A stretch of 20,709 nt of DNA from Lachnospiraceae bacterium UBA3762 (GTDB lineage: Bacteria > Bacillota > Clostridia > Lachnospirales > Lachnospiraceae). A program made the translations under genes and the position numbers. This document shows, piece after piece, positions 6,556-13,607 of this stretch; the first letter of the stretch is position 1, and every line of letters starts with the position of its first letter. The notes under the pieces were generated by a model, which did no database searches, was not told the DNA's origin, and saw only the letters and a list, made by a program, of their open reading frames with translations. The stretch is from positions 1 to 20,709 of the forward strand of contig DFGA01000058.1 in assembly GCA_002371615.1 (NCBI GenBank), written 5' to 3'.

Positions 6556-8707
6556 GAAACTCAAGAGCGCTGCCGTAATCGGTGGAGGTTTCATAGGACT
6601 TGAGATGGCGGAGAATCTTCACGCAAGAGGTCTCAGAGTGTCCATTATTGAAGCCATGAATCAGGTCATGGCCCCGATCGACTGGGAGATGGCGCAGCTT
6701 CTGCACAGAAATATCCGTGCAAACGGCACCGCCCTCTATCTGGGTGACGGCGTGAAGAGCTTCTCTTCAAATGACGGAGTAGTGACCATCGCACTTGCAA
6801 GCGGGAAAGAAATTAAAGCCGATATGGTCATCCTGTCAATCGGCGTGAGAGCCAACAGCCATCTTGCAAAGGAAGCCGGCCTCCTCCTCAATAACCGGGG
6901 CGGCATCATAGTCAACGATACGATGCAGACGGACGATGAGCATATATGGGCAGTCGGAGATGCGGTCGAGATCACAAGATTCGGAAGCGATGAAAAGGCC
7001 ATGATCGCGCTGGCTGGACCGGCCAACAAGCAGGGGCGTATTGTCGCCGGCAATATTGCGGCCAGATATAATCCCGGTATGGAGAGCCTTGCCGGCACAT
7101 ATAAAGGTACGCAGGGAACTTCCGTAGCTAAAATTTTCGATATGACCGCAGCCTCCGTCGGTGTGAATGAGAAAATGCTCGTTGCGGCGGGAAAAGTGAA
7201 AGGTACTGACTATATCACGGAGATCATCACCCAGAAGTCACATGCCGGTTACTATCCCATGGCTACCGATATGTACATCAAACTGATTTTTGAGCCGGAT
7301 GGTAAAATACTCGGTGCCCAGATCGTCGGACCTGACGGCGTCGACAAAAGGATCGACACGATCTCGGTAGCGGTAAGACTCGGTGCGACCGCCGATCAGT
7401 TAATGGATCTCGAGATGGCCTACGCTCCGCCCTATTCATCGGCCAAGGATCCTGTTAACATGGCCGGGTTTGTAGCGGAAAATGTCCTGAAGGGAATCAT
7501 GAAGCTCAGGAATCCGATGGAACTGGATGCTCTCATAAAAGAAGGGAATGTCAACGTTCTGGATATCAGAGAAGATCTTGAAGTTGAGAGCTGGGCCATG
7601 AATGGTGCAAGACACATTCCGCTCGGAGAGCTTCGCGCAAGAATCGATGAGCTGTCCGACTGGAAGGCAGAGGGAAAGGAAATATGTATCCTCTGCGGCG
7701 GCGGTGTCAGGTCATGGAATGCTGCGAGAGCCCTTGCAGGCAATGGATTTGCCGATGTGTCTGTACTCGAAGGCGGCGTCGGTTTCTACAGGGCGGTCAT
7801 GGAGGAGAGTGAAAACCCGTCATTTGAAGATATAATCGAAAGTAAAGATATTATCGGTAATGAAGATTTGACCGAAAGTAAAGATATGTCAGGAAGATGC
7901 AGTAATTCGGAAAAAACAGACGCGGAACTTTGCGGCAATGGAGATAAGGAGATCGCCATGGATGAAAATAAAGTAATTAACCTGGATTGCTGCGGCATGC
8001 AGTGCCCCGGTCCTATCATGAAGGTATCGAAGAAACTGTCTGAAATGCAGGACGGTGAGGTTCTCCGCGTCTCGGCTACGGATATGGGATTTGCGAAAGA
8101 CGTCGAGAAATGGTGCAGTCGGACCGGAAACACATTCATTTCCTCCAAAAAGGACGGCATGCAGTATATCTCCACTATTCGGAAGGGAGATGCAAAAGAT
8201 GAGGAAGGCGGACATAGTGTCGCGATGACTGACATCCCCCACGGAAAAACGATGGTCGTATTTGATGGGGATTTCGACAAGGCTCTTGCATCCTTTATCA
8301 TTGCCAACGGGGCCGCGTCAATGGGACGTCCGGTCACCATGTTCTTCACATTTTGGGGGCTTAATATTCTCAGGAAGAACAGGAAAGTCAGGGTATCCAA
8401 GACATTTGTCGAGAAAATGTTCGGAATGATGATGCCGAGAGGTACTGCAAAGCTTGCTCTTTCTAAAATGAACATGGGCGGTCTCGGCACAAAGATGATG
8501 AAAATGATCATGAAGCAGAAGAACGTCCTGTCTCTGGATGAGCTGATCCAGACCGCCCTTGACAGCGGAGTCAGGATCGTTGCATGCACGATGTCTATGG
8601 ATGTCATGGGAATTAAGAAGGAGGAGCTGATCGACGGGATTGAGTACGCCGGCATGGCTTCCTACCTCGGAGATGCGGAGATGGCAGATGTAAATCTGTT
8701 CATCTGA
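6554..8707 (+). CDS. CoA-disulfide reductase-like flavoprotein fused to rhodanese, TusA and DsrE domains, N-terminally truncated
   Basis: The 717 residues follow the order of clostridial CoADR-rhodanese multidomain proteins. The NAD-binding Rossmann segment is VIGGGFIGLE (8-17), the FAD contact WAVGDAVEI (132-140), and the dimerisation domain contains APPYSSAKDPVNMAGF. A rhodanese domain (about 322-415) has the active loop CGGGVRS (Cys381). A TusA domain (about 475-545) has CGMQCPGPIMK (Cys484), and a DsrE-like domain (about 564-717) ends in ACTMSMDVMG and ADVNLFI. Such proteins handle persulfide and CoA-disulfide reduction and sulfur relay in the cytoplasm. The usual first 150 residues, with the FAD-binding GGxAGG motif and redox Cys in SFANCGLPYY, are missing. 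The reading frame begins at an arbitrary GTG at the junction with an LRR remnant, with no ribosome binding site. Reductase activity is therefore unlikely; the TusA-DsrE part may still be made from an internal start at 7958. Confidence 0.9.
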   Translation: MKLKSAAVIGGGFIGLEMAENLHARGLRVSIIEAMNQVMAPIDWEMAQLLHRNIRANGTALYLGDGVKSFSSNDGVVTIALASGKEIKADMVILSIGVRANSHLAKEAGLLLNNRGGIIVNDTMQTDDEHIWAVGDAVEITRFGSDEKAMIALAGPANKQGRIVAGNIAARYNPGMESLAGTYKGTQGTSVAKIFDMTAASVGVNEKMLVAAGKVKGTDYITEIITQKSHAGYYPMATDMYIKLIFEPDGKILGAQIVGPDGVDKRIDTISVAVRLGATADQLMDLEMAYAPPYSSAKDPVNMAGFVAENVLKGIMKLRNPMELDALIKEGNVNVLDIREDLEVESWAMNGARHIPLGELRARIDELSDWKAEGKEICILCGGGVRSWNAARALAGNGFADVSVLEGGVGFYRAVMEESENPSFEDIIESKDIIGNEDLTESKDMSGRCSNSEKTDAELCGNGDKEIAMDENKVINLDCCGMQCPGPIMKVSKKLSEMQDGEVLRVSATDMGFAKDVEKWCSRTGNTFISSKKDGMQYISTIRKGDAKDEEGGHSVAMTDIPHGKTMVVFDGDFDKALASFIIANGAASMGRPVTMFFTFWGLNILRKNRKVRVSKTFVEKMFGMMMPRGTAKLALSKMNMGGLGTKMMKMIMKQKNVLSLDELIQTALDSGVRIVACTMSMDVMGIKKEELIDGIEYAGMASYLGDAEMADVNLFI
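7946..7960 (+). promoter_or_regulatory. Internal ribosome binding site and start before the TusA domain
   Basis: AAGGAG (7946-7951) lies six bases before an in-frame ATG (7958-7960). Translation from here would give a 249-residue TusA-DsrE protein. The site falls in the low-complexity linker after the rhodanese domain, where an ancestral gene fusion would be expected. Confidence 0.5.
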
Positions 8708-8793
8708 GCCGGAAGGTTCGCCGACGGTAGACGTGAACCTCTTTATCTGATCCGGGAGATTCGCCGACTGCAGATGTGAGTTTCTTCATCCGG
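8667..8793 (+). repeat. Three decayed 43-bp tandem copies of the 3' end of the oxidoreductase gene
   Basis: The last coding bases (ending ADVNLFI-stop at 8707) are repeated twice more with a 43-base period. Copy two (8709-8750) would read VDVNLFI-stop and copy three (8752-8793) ADVSFFIR. Copies two and three share TTCGCCGAC and are closer to each other than to copy one. Confidence 0.75.
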
Positions 8794-8821
8794 ATCTCCT
8801 TTCCACATATTTCCAAACAAA

Positions 8822-8849
8822 AAAGACTACCACGTAGGTGATAGCCTTT
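8822..8849 (-). terminator. Rho-independent terminator of the Rpn locus
   Basis: A 12-bp stem around four bases; two A-C mismatches on the plus strand become G-U pairs on the minus strand, so the RNA of the minus strand folds completely. A run of six Ts followed by GTTT comes next in that direction. It lies 22 bases past the stop of the nuclease 3' duplicate (8871). Confidence 0.75.
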
Positions 8850-8870
8850 CCGATAGTTCTCATCCATTCC

Positions 8871-9082
8871 TTAGACTGTTTTCCGAAGTTGTCTCGCTAT
8901 AATCGCACGCTCTTTTCCTGTAATTTCAAGAATATTAAGTGCATCCTCCAAGGTACACTTCATGTTTTTCATCATTAACTTGATAGCATCAATTTTTGTT
9001 TGCTCCGCTCTTTGTTCCGCTCTTTCCTCGGCAACCTTATCCGCCAATCTCTCAAACGATTCACACATAATTTCACGTCCAT
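8871..9082 (-). pseudogene. Duplicated 3' end of the Rpn-type nuclease gene
   Basis: Directly behind the stop of the intact gene (9086) lies a second copy of its last 210 bases, reading YGREIMCESFERLADK and on to ITGKERAIIARQLRKTV. It matches the intact C-terminus closely, apart from an extra RAEQ unit (12 bases) and about a dozen substitutions. It opens with an ATG at 9068 inside the copied segment, giving 65 residues, with only a poor ribosome binding site. No nuclease residues are included. It is most simply the product of a tandem duplication; expression as a small C-terminal-domain protein cannot be excluded. Confidence 0.75.
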
Positions 9083-9085
9083 ACC

Positions 9086-9931
9086 TTAGACTGTTTTCTG
9101 AAGTTGTTTCGCTATAATCGCACGCTCTTTTCCTGTAATTTTTAGAGCATTAAGAGCTTCTTCTAAAGAGCATTTAAAGTAATCCATCATATTCTTAATA
9201 GCATCAATTTTTGTTTGCTCCGCTCTTTCCTCAGCAACCTTATCCGCCAATCTCTCAAACGATTCGCACATAATCTCACGTCCTTCCTTCGTCTCCTTGA
9301 AGTGTCTCACTCCATCCGCAAACGGTTTATAAAAAATATCGTCCGCTTCCCTGCAATTGAAGTCATGCGCCAGCCTGCCAAAACTGTTTTCTCCTTGATA
9401 TACACCATTCACATAAATTGTATATGCACCGTCATCGTAAGGCTTCCCGGTTTCCCGTACAACCTTATCAACATGATAAACCGGATCGCCTTCTCCGAAT
9501 TTATCATGCTGGCAGATAAATATCACGTAGGCATCCCGCAGTTCCTTGAACTCCTGCTTTTTCTTAAGCATCCGGGTATCCATCATGCTTCCGTTAAATC
9601 TTGCCCTCCGGATATGGGCTCCTTCTTCGCTTCGCTGTACTTCTACATCAAACTCCGTACCGTCACCAAGGATGGCATGGATATCAAGTCGTATGCTTCT
9701 TCCTGCCACATACGGACTCCTCATATCTACCTGTCCCTTAACCCGAAGAACCTTAATGTCATCTCTTTCAAGAATAATTCTGAGCAACAGTTCCGTTGCC
9801 TCCGTATTCCCGTCAAAAACCTTGCTCATAAGGTCGTCATCGAACAAGGTCATGTCATCAATTGCCTTGTTCAGTTCCTCAAGTATCTGGGCATTAAGCT
9901 CTATCGCCTTGTTCTCTTCTTTCCTGTCCAT
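9086..9931 (-). CDS. Rpn/PD-(D/E)XK nuclease family transposase-like protein
   Basis: 281 residues of the PDDEXK_2 family, annotated as Rpn recombination-promoting nucleases or PD-(D/E)XK family transposases. The nuclease core is RLDIHAILGDGTEFDVEVQR: D83, E97 and Q99 form the D...ExQ variant of the motif. Downstream are the family hallmarks RRARFNGSMMD and YVIFICQHDKFGEGDPVYH. A helical C-terminus (KVAEERAEQTKIDAI, then ITGKERAIIAKQL) follows. In studied members the protein nicks or cleaves DNA and promotes RecA-independent recombination. The start at 9931 is supported by GAGGAG seven bases upstream and a promoter at 9950-9978. The gene looks complete and sits between its own duplicated tail and a MITE-like element. 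Confidence 0.88.
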   Translation of the reverse strand: MDRKEENKAIELNAQILEELNKAIDDMTLFDDDLMSKVFDGNTEATELLLRIILERDDIKVLRVKGQVDMRSPYVAGRSIRLDIHAILGDGTEFDVEVQRSEEGAHIRRARFNGSMMDTRMLKKKQEFKELRDAYVIFICQHDKFGEGDPVYHVDKVVRETGKPYDDGAYTIYVNGVYQGENSFGRLAHDFNCREADDIFYKPFADGVRHFKETKEGREIMCESFERLADKVAEERAEQTKIDAIKNMMDYFKCSLEEALNALKITGKERAIIAKQLQKTV

Positions 9932-9949
9932 AAGTATCTCCTCAAGTTT

Positions 9950-9978
9950 ATAGTAGCAAAAAGCAGGTTTTATTACAA
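9950..9978 (-). promoter_or_regulatory. Probable sigma-A promoter of the Rpn-type gene
   Basis: On the minus strand TTGTAA (complement of 9973-9978) and TACTAT (complement of 9950-9955) are 17 bases apart, with the start codon 19 bases beyond the -10 box. The leader is therefore very short. Confidence 0.55.
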
Positions 9979-10014
9979 TCAGTTTCTGAAAATTTCAGAT
10001 CATATAAATGGGAT

Positions 10015-10177
10015 GTTACTGTTCACACCTCATGTACTGCCCTTGTCATCCTGAGCGCAGCGAAGGATCTTTTACCATCTGCAGCGGCTTTATGTAAAAG
10101 ATCCTTCGCTTACGCTCAGGATGACACCCCAATTGCCGCAAAAACAGGCGATTTTGTGCGGAAGTGTGAACAGTAAC
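10015..10177. mobile_element. 163-bp MITE-like element: terminal inverted repeats around a long palindrome
   Basis: GTTACTGTTCACAC (10015-10028) and its exact complement (10164-10177) are 14-bp terminal inverted repeats. Inside, arms at 10045-10074 and 10095-10125 form a nearly perfect 30-bp stem with a 20-base loop. The arm sequence (GTCATCCTGAGCG, then GCGAAGGATCT) belongs to a dispersed repeat I recognise from many Clostridia. It encodes nothing plausible. No target duplication is evident at its edges. Together with 10178-10246 it fills the stretch between the Rpn gene and the nuclease remnant. Confidence 0.75.
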
Positions 10178-10211
10178 CACAAAGGGTTATTCTACATATG
10201 GATCTCAGCTT

Positions 10212-10258
10212 TTCGTATCCCCCGTCGCGCGGGAGTGTGAACAGAAACATTCGTATCC
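10212..10258. repeat. Solo element end flanked by a 9-bp direct repeat
   Basis: TTCGTATCC occurs at 10212-10220 and 10250-10258. Between them is a 29-base insert containing GTGTGAACAGAAAC, a near copy of the MITE terminal repeat. The direct repeat lies in the codons for GYE of a nuclease-gene remnant, so it looks like a target duplication left by an insertion and partial excision. Confidence 0.6.
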
Positions 10259-10406
10259 ATCGTACCACTTTTTCATAGACTCAAAACTAATCCCAGCCTC
10301 GCCGCAGAGATTCCTGACTTCCTTTTCCGTAAAGCCTATGTATTCCCCGAATTGCCCGGGCTTAATCATCGTGTATTCGCGAAAATCCGACAGCGGCGAC
10401 TGTGAA
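10248..10406 (-). pseudogene. Remnant of an AAA-ATPase-like/PD-(D/E)XK gene
   Basis: The minus strand encodes about 50 residues of the same family as the gene at 481-1689: SPLSDFREYTMIKPG, FGEYIGFTEKEVRNLC, ISFESMKKWYDGYE. This corresponds to the segment between the ATPase-like and nuclease domains. The piece is bounded by repeats: a structured repeat starts on its 5' side (10401) and a solo element end interrupts it at 10250. Beyond the insert the frame resumes briefly as GYEKLRSI. Neither ATPase nor nuclease residues remain. It is diverged from the copy at 481-1689, so it derives from a different member of the family. Confidence 0.75.
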
Positions 10407-10503
10407 TAATAGGGTAGAGGGAGGCTGCGCCGACCTCTACCCCTTCTCGCGAGCCGCGTTCCGACGTAAGCCGGAAATACTCCTTACGCGGCTCTGTGAA
10501 TAA
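10401..10503. repeat. Structured dispersed repeat, copy 1
   Basis: About 95 bases with two strong stems: GGGTAGAGG (10412) with CCTCTACCC (10434), and GAGCCGCGT (10451) with ACGCGGCTC (10486), with an inner CGTAAG/CTTACG. TGTGAATAA flanks it at 10401 and 10495, a possible 9-bp duplication. A second, diverged copy is at 13921-14011 in the same orientation. Confidence 0.7.
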
Positions 10504-10510
10504 CATAAAG

Positions 10511-10531
10511 GGGACAGTTACTAACTGTCCC
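10511..10531 (-). terminator. Terminator of the zinc-ribbon/glycan-binding gene
   Basis: GGGACAGTTA and TAACTGTCCC form a perfect 10-bp palindrome with one base between the arms, so the real loop is larger. It starts five bases past the stop at 10537, and CTTTATGTTATT follows on the minus strand. The short T-run makes efficiency uncertain. Confidence 0.6.
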
Positions 10532-10536
10532 TCTCA

Positions 10537-12366
10537 TCATGGATAGTATCTCGTCGCCGTATTTCTGTAAATCACCCCCGCAAAATCAACCGTCCCGCTC
10601 TCAAAGTCAGCGACAACCTTTGCCCTTTGCCCCTGCGCGTTGCGGACCTGCAGCGTGGCGATATTGCCTGCAACTCCACCGTCCATAATCCCCCACATAT
10701 CATCCGGCGTCACGCCGCTGATATTCGTATAGAACATGTCTGTGCTGTCGCTCCCTTCCTTGTCTTCGTCAAATGTTATCGCCGACTTCCCCGAATCGGA
10801 AATAAAAGAAAGAGAACCATAGTTATCGAGGTGTTTGATGATCATTCTCGTGGCTGTCTGCGACCTCATCCAGTTTTCCTTTGAATAATCGCCGTCATTC
10901 GCGCCCATGGTCCCGCCGGGCAAATTCCTCTCAAACTCGTCCTGCGAGATAGGAAAATAAGCCCCTTCGCATTCAGCTTGCACAGGATTAAAATCGCAGA
11001 CAGGGAACAATGTGTCAGAAGCAGGATCATATTTCACAGTCCATCCCTTCTTATATGAATACAGAACAGTTCCATCTGCCTGAATTTCATATGCGCAGTA
11101 CTTCTCGGACAGTACTACTCCGTCACTGAACTCAAAAGTCAAATCCTTGCCCGAGTTACCGGAAACTCTGCACACGCAATCCCCATCAGACTGTTTCCAG
11201 AAATACCTCGTTTCAAACCAGTCCGGATTTCCCGCTTCATTGTACCGCACTGAACCACCGTTCGATATGCCTGCATTTGCAGATACATTTCCGTTTACAC
11301 CGGCACTTGCACTTGAAGAAGCATTCCCCTCATTGTTTTTTCCTGTGTCAGCAGAGGTATTACCATCCGCGCTGCTATTTGCCACTTTGGGCTGAGTATC
11401 CGATATAGTCCTCTCATTTTTCCCCAGTGCCTCTCCAAACGCCCTCACTTCTGAAATCGGCACGTCGCTCTCGCCTTCAGCACCGGGATACACATCTGTG
11501 ATCCGAATGACAAATGCCGCTGTCTCCACCGGTTCGCTAAAGACCACATACTGGCTCGCACGAACGTTCTGAAGCTCCACTTCATATCTTTCCCCGTTCA
11601 CCGTTATTTCCAGCCCCTTCGGCTTCAAATTCCGATTCCACTGATTCTCGTCGCGCCAGTTACCGGCATTGAACTCCAGGTAATCCACGCACTGGGGTTC
11701 TAAGAAACCAATCGTGAGAGTCTCACCGACCCCGTTTCCAGGCGCACCCTCCTGCCATGACGTGACAGCATCTCCATCAACAGCGCATACAGCTCCGTTA
11801 TATATCGAGGTATTCGCCTGAACAAGTTCTGATGATGCGGCGGCGGTCGCAAAATACAGTTCTGTTCTGCCTGCAAGCTCATCGGGTACGGCACTGGTAA
11901 CTATGGCAGTCAGTTTACCCGGTGCTGATGCCTGAGAGCCTTTGGCATCATTTGCGTCTCCGGAACCCTTAGCATCCTTGTTTTCAATTCGGCTTTCATC
12001 TGTATTAGAGGATTCCGACTGCGTCTTTCCATTCTTGTTTTCCTGTTCTCCAGTCTCCCGGTTTTTGATGTGAAAAGCAAACACAACTGCCGCTCCCAGA
12101 AGCATAATCACGGCAACCAGAATGACAATCGGAAGAAGGTTCTTCTTCCGTTTCTTTTCAGGCACCGCCATATCTTCGACCGCGATGGGATATGGGCGAT
12201 AACAGTTTCCTGCGCCCTGCGTTTCCTCAAAGGCTGCATAATTCCGGGGTTCATCTCCCCCGCGAACATTCTGCCCTTCCTCCACCGATTCAGAGACTCC
12301 ATGTCCGCAGTAGATGCAGAATCTGGCATCATCCGGCAGTCGTTTCCCGCAATACTTACAATACAT
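10537..12366 (-). CDS. Zinc-ribbon membrane protein with external NADase-type glycan-binding domain
   Basis: 609 residues. An N-terminal zinc ribbon has C3, C6, C17 and C20 (MYCKYCGKRL, RFCIYCGHG). A single membrane helix spans about 77-99 (LLPIVILVAVIMLLGAAVVF), preceded by KKRKK, so the ribbon is cytoplasmic. A Ser/Asn/Asp-rich linker follows. A discoidin-like domain at about 175-311 (SIYNGAVCAVDGDAVTSWQE, GNGVGETLTIGF, YLEFNAGNWRDENQWNRN, SDVPISEVRAFG) matches the NADase-type glycan-binding domain. A second low-complexity linker (320-380), a cysteine-containing region and a C-terminal domain (about 500-605, SGKSAITF, TNISGVTPDD, DFAGVIYR) follow; the last is shared with the lipoprotein at 14296-15468. 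GGGGGA lies before the ATG, and the promoter is at 12417-12446. The role is unknown; envelope sensing or wall binding is inferred. Confidence 0.88.
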   Translation of the reverse strand: MYCKYCGKRLPDDARFCIYCGHGVSESVEEGQNVRGGDEPRNYAAFEETQGAGNCYRPYPIAVEDMAVPEKKRKKNLLPIVILVAVIMLLGAAVVFAFHIKNRETGEQENKNGKTQSESSNTDESRIENKDAKGSGDANDAKGSQASAPGKLTAIVTSAVPDELAGRTELYFATAAASSELVQANTSIYNGAVCAVDGDAVTSWQEGAPGNGVGETLTIGFLEPQCVDYLEFNAGNWRDENQWNRNLKPKGLEITVNGERYEVELQNVRASQYVVFSEPVETAAFVIRITDVYPGAEGESDVPISEVRAFGEALGKNERTISDTQPKVANSSADGNTSADTGKNNEGNASSSASAGVNGNVSANAGISNGGSVRYNEAGNPDWFETRYFWKQSDGDCVCRVSGNSGKDLTFEFSDGVVLSEKYCAYEIQADGTVLYSYKKGWTVKYDPASDTLFPVCDFNPVQAECEGAYFPISQDEFERNLPGGTMGANDGDYSKENWMRSQTATRMIIKHLDNYGSLSFISDSGKSAITFDEDKEGSDSTDMFYTNISGVTPDDMWGIMDGGVAGNIATLQVRNAQGQRAKVVADFESGTVDFAGVIYRNTATRYYP

Positions 12367-12416
12367 GAATATTCCCCCAAAAATATGTCTTCAAAACTCC
12401 TTGTTCATGTATCAGT

Positions 12417-12446
12417 ATTATACTTCCAGACATACTAACTATGCAA
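12417..12446 (-). promoter_or_regulatory. Promoter of the zinc-ribbon/glycan-binding gene
   Basis: TTGCAT (complement of 12441-12446), 18 bases, TATAAT (complement of 12417-12422). The part TAGTATGT lying ahead of the -10 box is shared with the promoter at 17611-17639. Confidence 0.65.
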
Positions 12447-12482
12447 TTCCAACTGCTTTTGGATAATACCTGCGGACTTATG

Positions 12483-12625
12483 TACAGTTCACATCTCCAC
12501 ACATCTATCGCTGTGTTTGCGACAACCGGGGTGTCATCCTGAGCGTAAGCGAAGGATCTTGAACGTAAAGCATACGTAAACATACACGGAAGGTGGAAAA
12601 TTCTTCACTTACGTCCATGATAATA
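12483..12625. repeat. Degraded MITE-like element, second copy
   Basis: An intact left arm (GTCATCCTGAGCG onward, 12533-12560) is followed by a heavily mutated right arm (ATTCTTCACTTACG, about 12600-12622). TACAGTTCACATCTC at 12483 resembles the terminal repeat of the element at 10015. Minus-strand reading of the arm gives the non-genuine peptide RSFAYAQDD. Confidence 0.5.
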
Positions 12626-12810
12626 AGGGCGCATTTGAGGTGTACAATAACAATTATGCTTCCCGTCATCCTTTAATCAAAAATACTCCTTGATATTTAG
12701 ACGTTATGTGCTACTATATAATCGCAGGTGAATCCTACCTTAAGTGGAACCTATAACAGATAGCACTCGCTGATGACGTGACTATGGTAAAAGCTTCCTT
12801 TTTTATATGC
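12626..12810. other. Intergenic region, no gene seen
   Basis: No conserved reading frame is visible. TATAATCG at 12717 and GACTATGG at 12780 with a pairing TACTATA/TATGGTA recall a purine-riboswitch P1 stem, but the rest does not fit (see rejected items). Confidence 0.4.
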
Positions 12811-12840
12811 AGAAAACTGCCGCACGAATATGTGCGGCAG
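12811..12840 (-). terminator. Strong terminator of the SHOCT-like gene
   Basis: CTGCCGCAC and GTGCGGCAG form a perfect 9-bp stem around six bases, followed by TTTTCT on the minus strand. It lies 45 bases after the stop at 12885. Confidence 0.85.
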
Positions 12841-12884
12841 CCTCCTTACCTCAAAACATATAAATCCTTATCCCATGCCATTGC

Positions 12885-13448
12885 TCACCTCGTAAGATAT
12901 CCCATCCTTGCGTTGAACTCTTCTCTTGAAATAAGACCCATCTCTAACTGAGACCTGACTCTCCTGATCTCCTCAAAATTATCCAGCTTTTTCCTCGCCA
13001 CTGCAAGCCTCTTATTATACTCTTCCTGAGTCAGAACATCCATCGCAAGCGCACGGTCAAGAACATTTTTCTCATTGTAGAATTCATGTTCCGCTCTTTC
13101 CTTTGCCCGAAGTATGTCTATATCCTTTACTCTCTTTTCAGCCTCAATCAATTTCCTTTCCAGCTCTTTCAGCCGTTCCAGTTTCGGTTCCATCATTTTG
13201 AGCATATCCGAAACGTCAATTCCAGGCATTTCTCCCTTTTCAATGACGTACTGGACATATCTGCGGCCGATTACAGAATAAGTAGCATCAAGTTCTTGAT
13301 TTAAGGTGCCAATCTGCATCTTTAATGCTACGATCTCAGAACTGTCCTGAGCCGTGGTCCCCATTTTTGCGCCCGTATTTGCAGCCCCCATCGACATATT
13401 ATTCCCCGCATTTCCTAACGCGTTAAGTGCCCTGTCAAAAATTCCCAT
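12885..13448 (-). CDS. SHOCT-like coiled-coil protein
   Basis: 187 residues. The start at 13448 (MGIFDRALNALGNAG) has an ideal AAGGAGGG six bases upstream. The N-terminus is Gly/Ala/Asn rich. Residues about 45-150 are heptad-like and highly charged (ALKMQIGTLNQELDATYSVI, LERLKELERKLIEAEKRVK), predicting a coiled coil. The end has two SHOCT-like units (ALAMDVLTQEEYNKRL and SQLEMGLISREEFNARMGYL). SHOCT modules mediate oligomerisation in other proteins. There is no signal peptide or membrane helix, so it is cytoplasmic and may act as a scaffold. It has its own promoter (13608-13636) and terminator. A broken paralogue is at 15465-15824; both precede a glycan-binding-domain gene, so the pair seems to be a functional unit (inference). 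Confidence 0.8.
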   Translation of the reverse strand: MGIFDRALNALGNAGNNMSMGAANTGAKMGTTAQDSSEIVALKMQIGTLNQELDATYSVIGRRYVQYVIEKGEMPGIDVSDMLKMMEPKLERLKELERKLIEAEKRVKDIDILRAKERAEHEFYNEKNVLDRALAMDVLTQEEYNKRLAVARKKLDNFEEIRRVRSQLEMGLISREEFNARMGYLTR

Positions 13449-13607
13449 GTTATCCCTCCTTTTTGCTTTACCAACCATTGATAAAGCTGCCTGTTGTGAC
13501 TCTTAATCCACTATTGACTCATTGCTTTCTGTATCCCTGCATGGCATATGACTATCACGATACGCCGAGAGCTTCCCAGTCAATTACATTTGTGTACACA
13601 CACTGTC

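Noticed and set aside
7786..8655. Minus-strand frame of 289 codons.
   Set aside because: It is antisense to the rhodanese-TusA-DsrE region, whose catalytic motifs are unmistakable; it has no ribosome binding site and an unnatural Ser/Ile/Phe-rich composition.
9215..10054. Plus-strand frame of 279 codons.
   Set aside because: It is antisense to the Rpn-type nuclease gene, which has motifs, a ribosome binding site and a promoter; the plus-strand product has no recognisable features and runs into the MITE.
12356..12583. Minus-strand 75-codon frame reading RSFAYAQDD.
   Set aside because: It is the known false translation of the dispersed palindromic repeat and overlaps a promoter and the start of a better gene in another frame.
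12765..12790. CTGATGA resembling a hammerhead ribozyme core.
   Set aside because: No GAAA segment and no stem II or III partner lies at the required spacing.
12708..12806. Purine-riboswitch-like motif on the plus strand (TATAATCG, GACTATGG and a 7-bp P1 stem).
   Set aside because: The spacing between the halves is too long, the conserved loops and the TTTCTACC joiner are absent, and no plus-strand gene follows. TATAAT is also a common promoter box. A covariance-model search would settle it.
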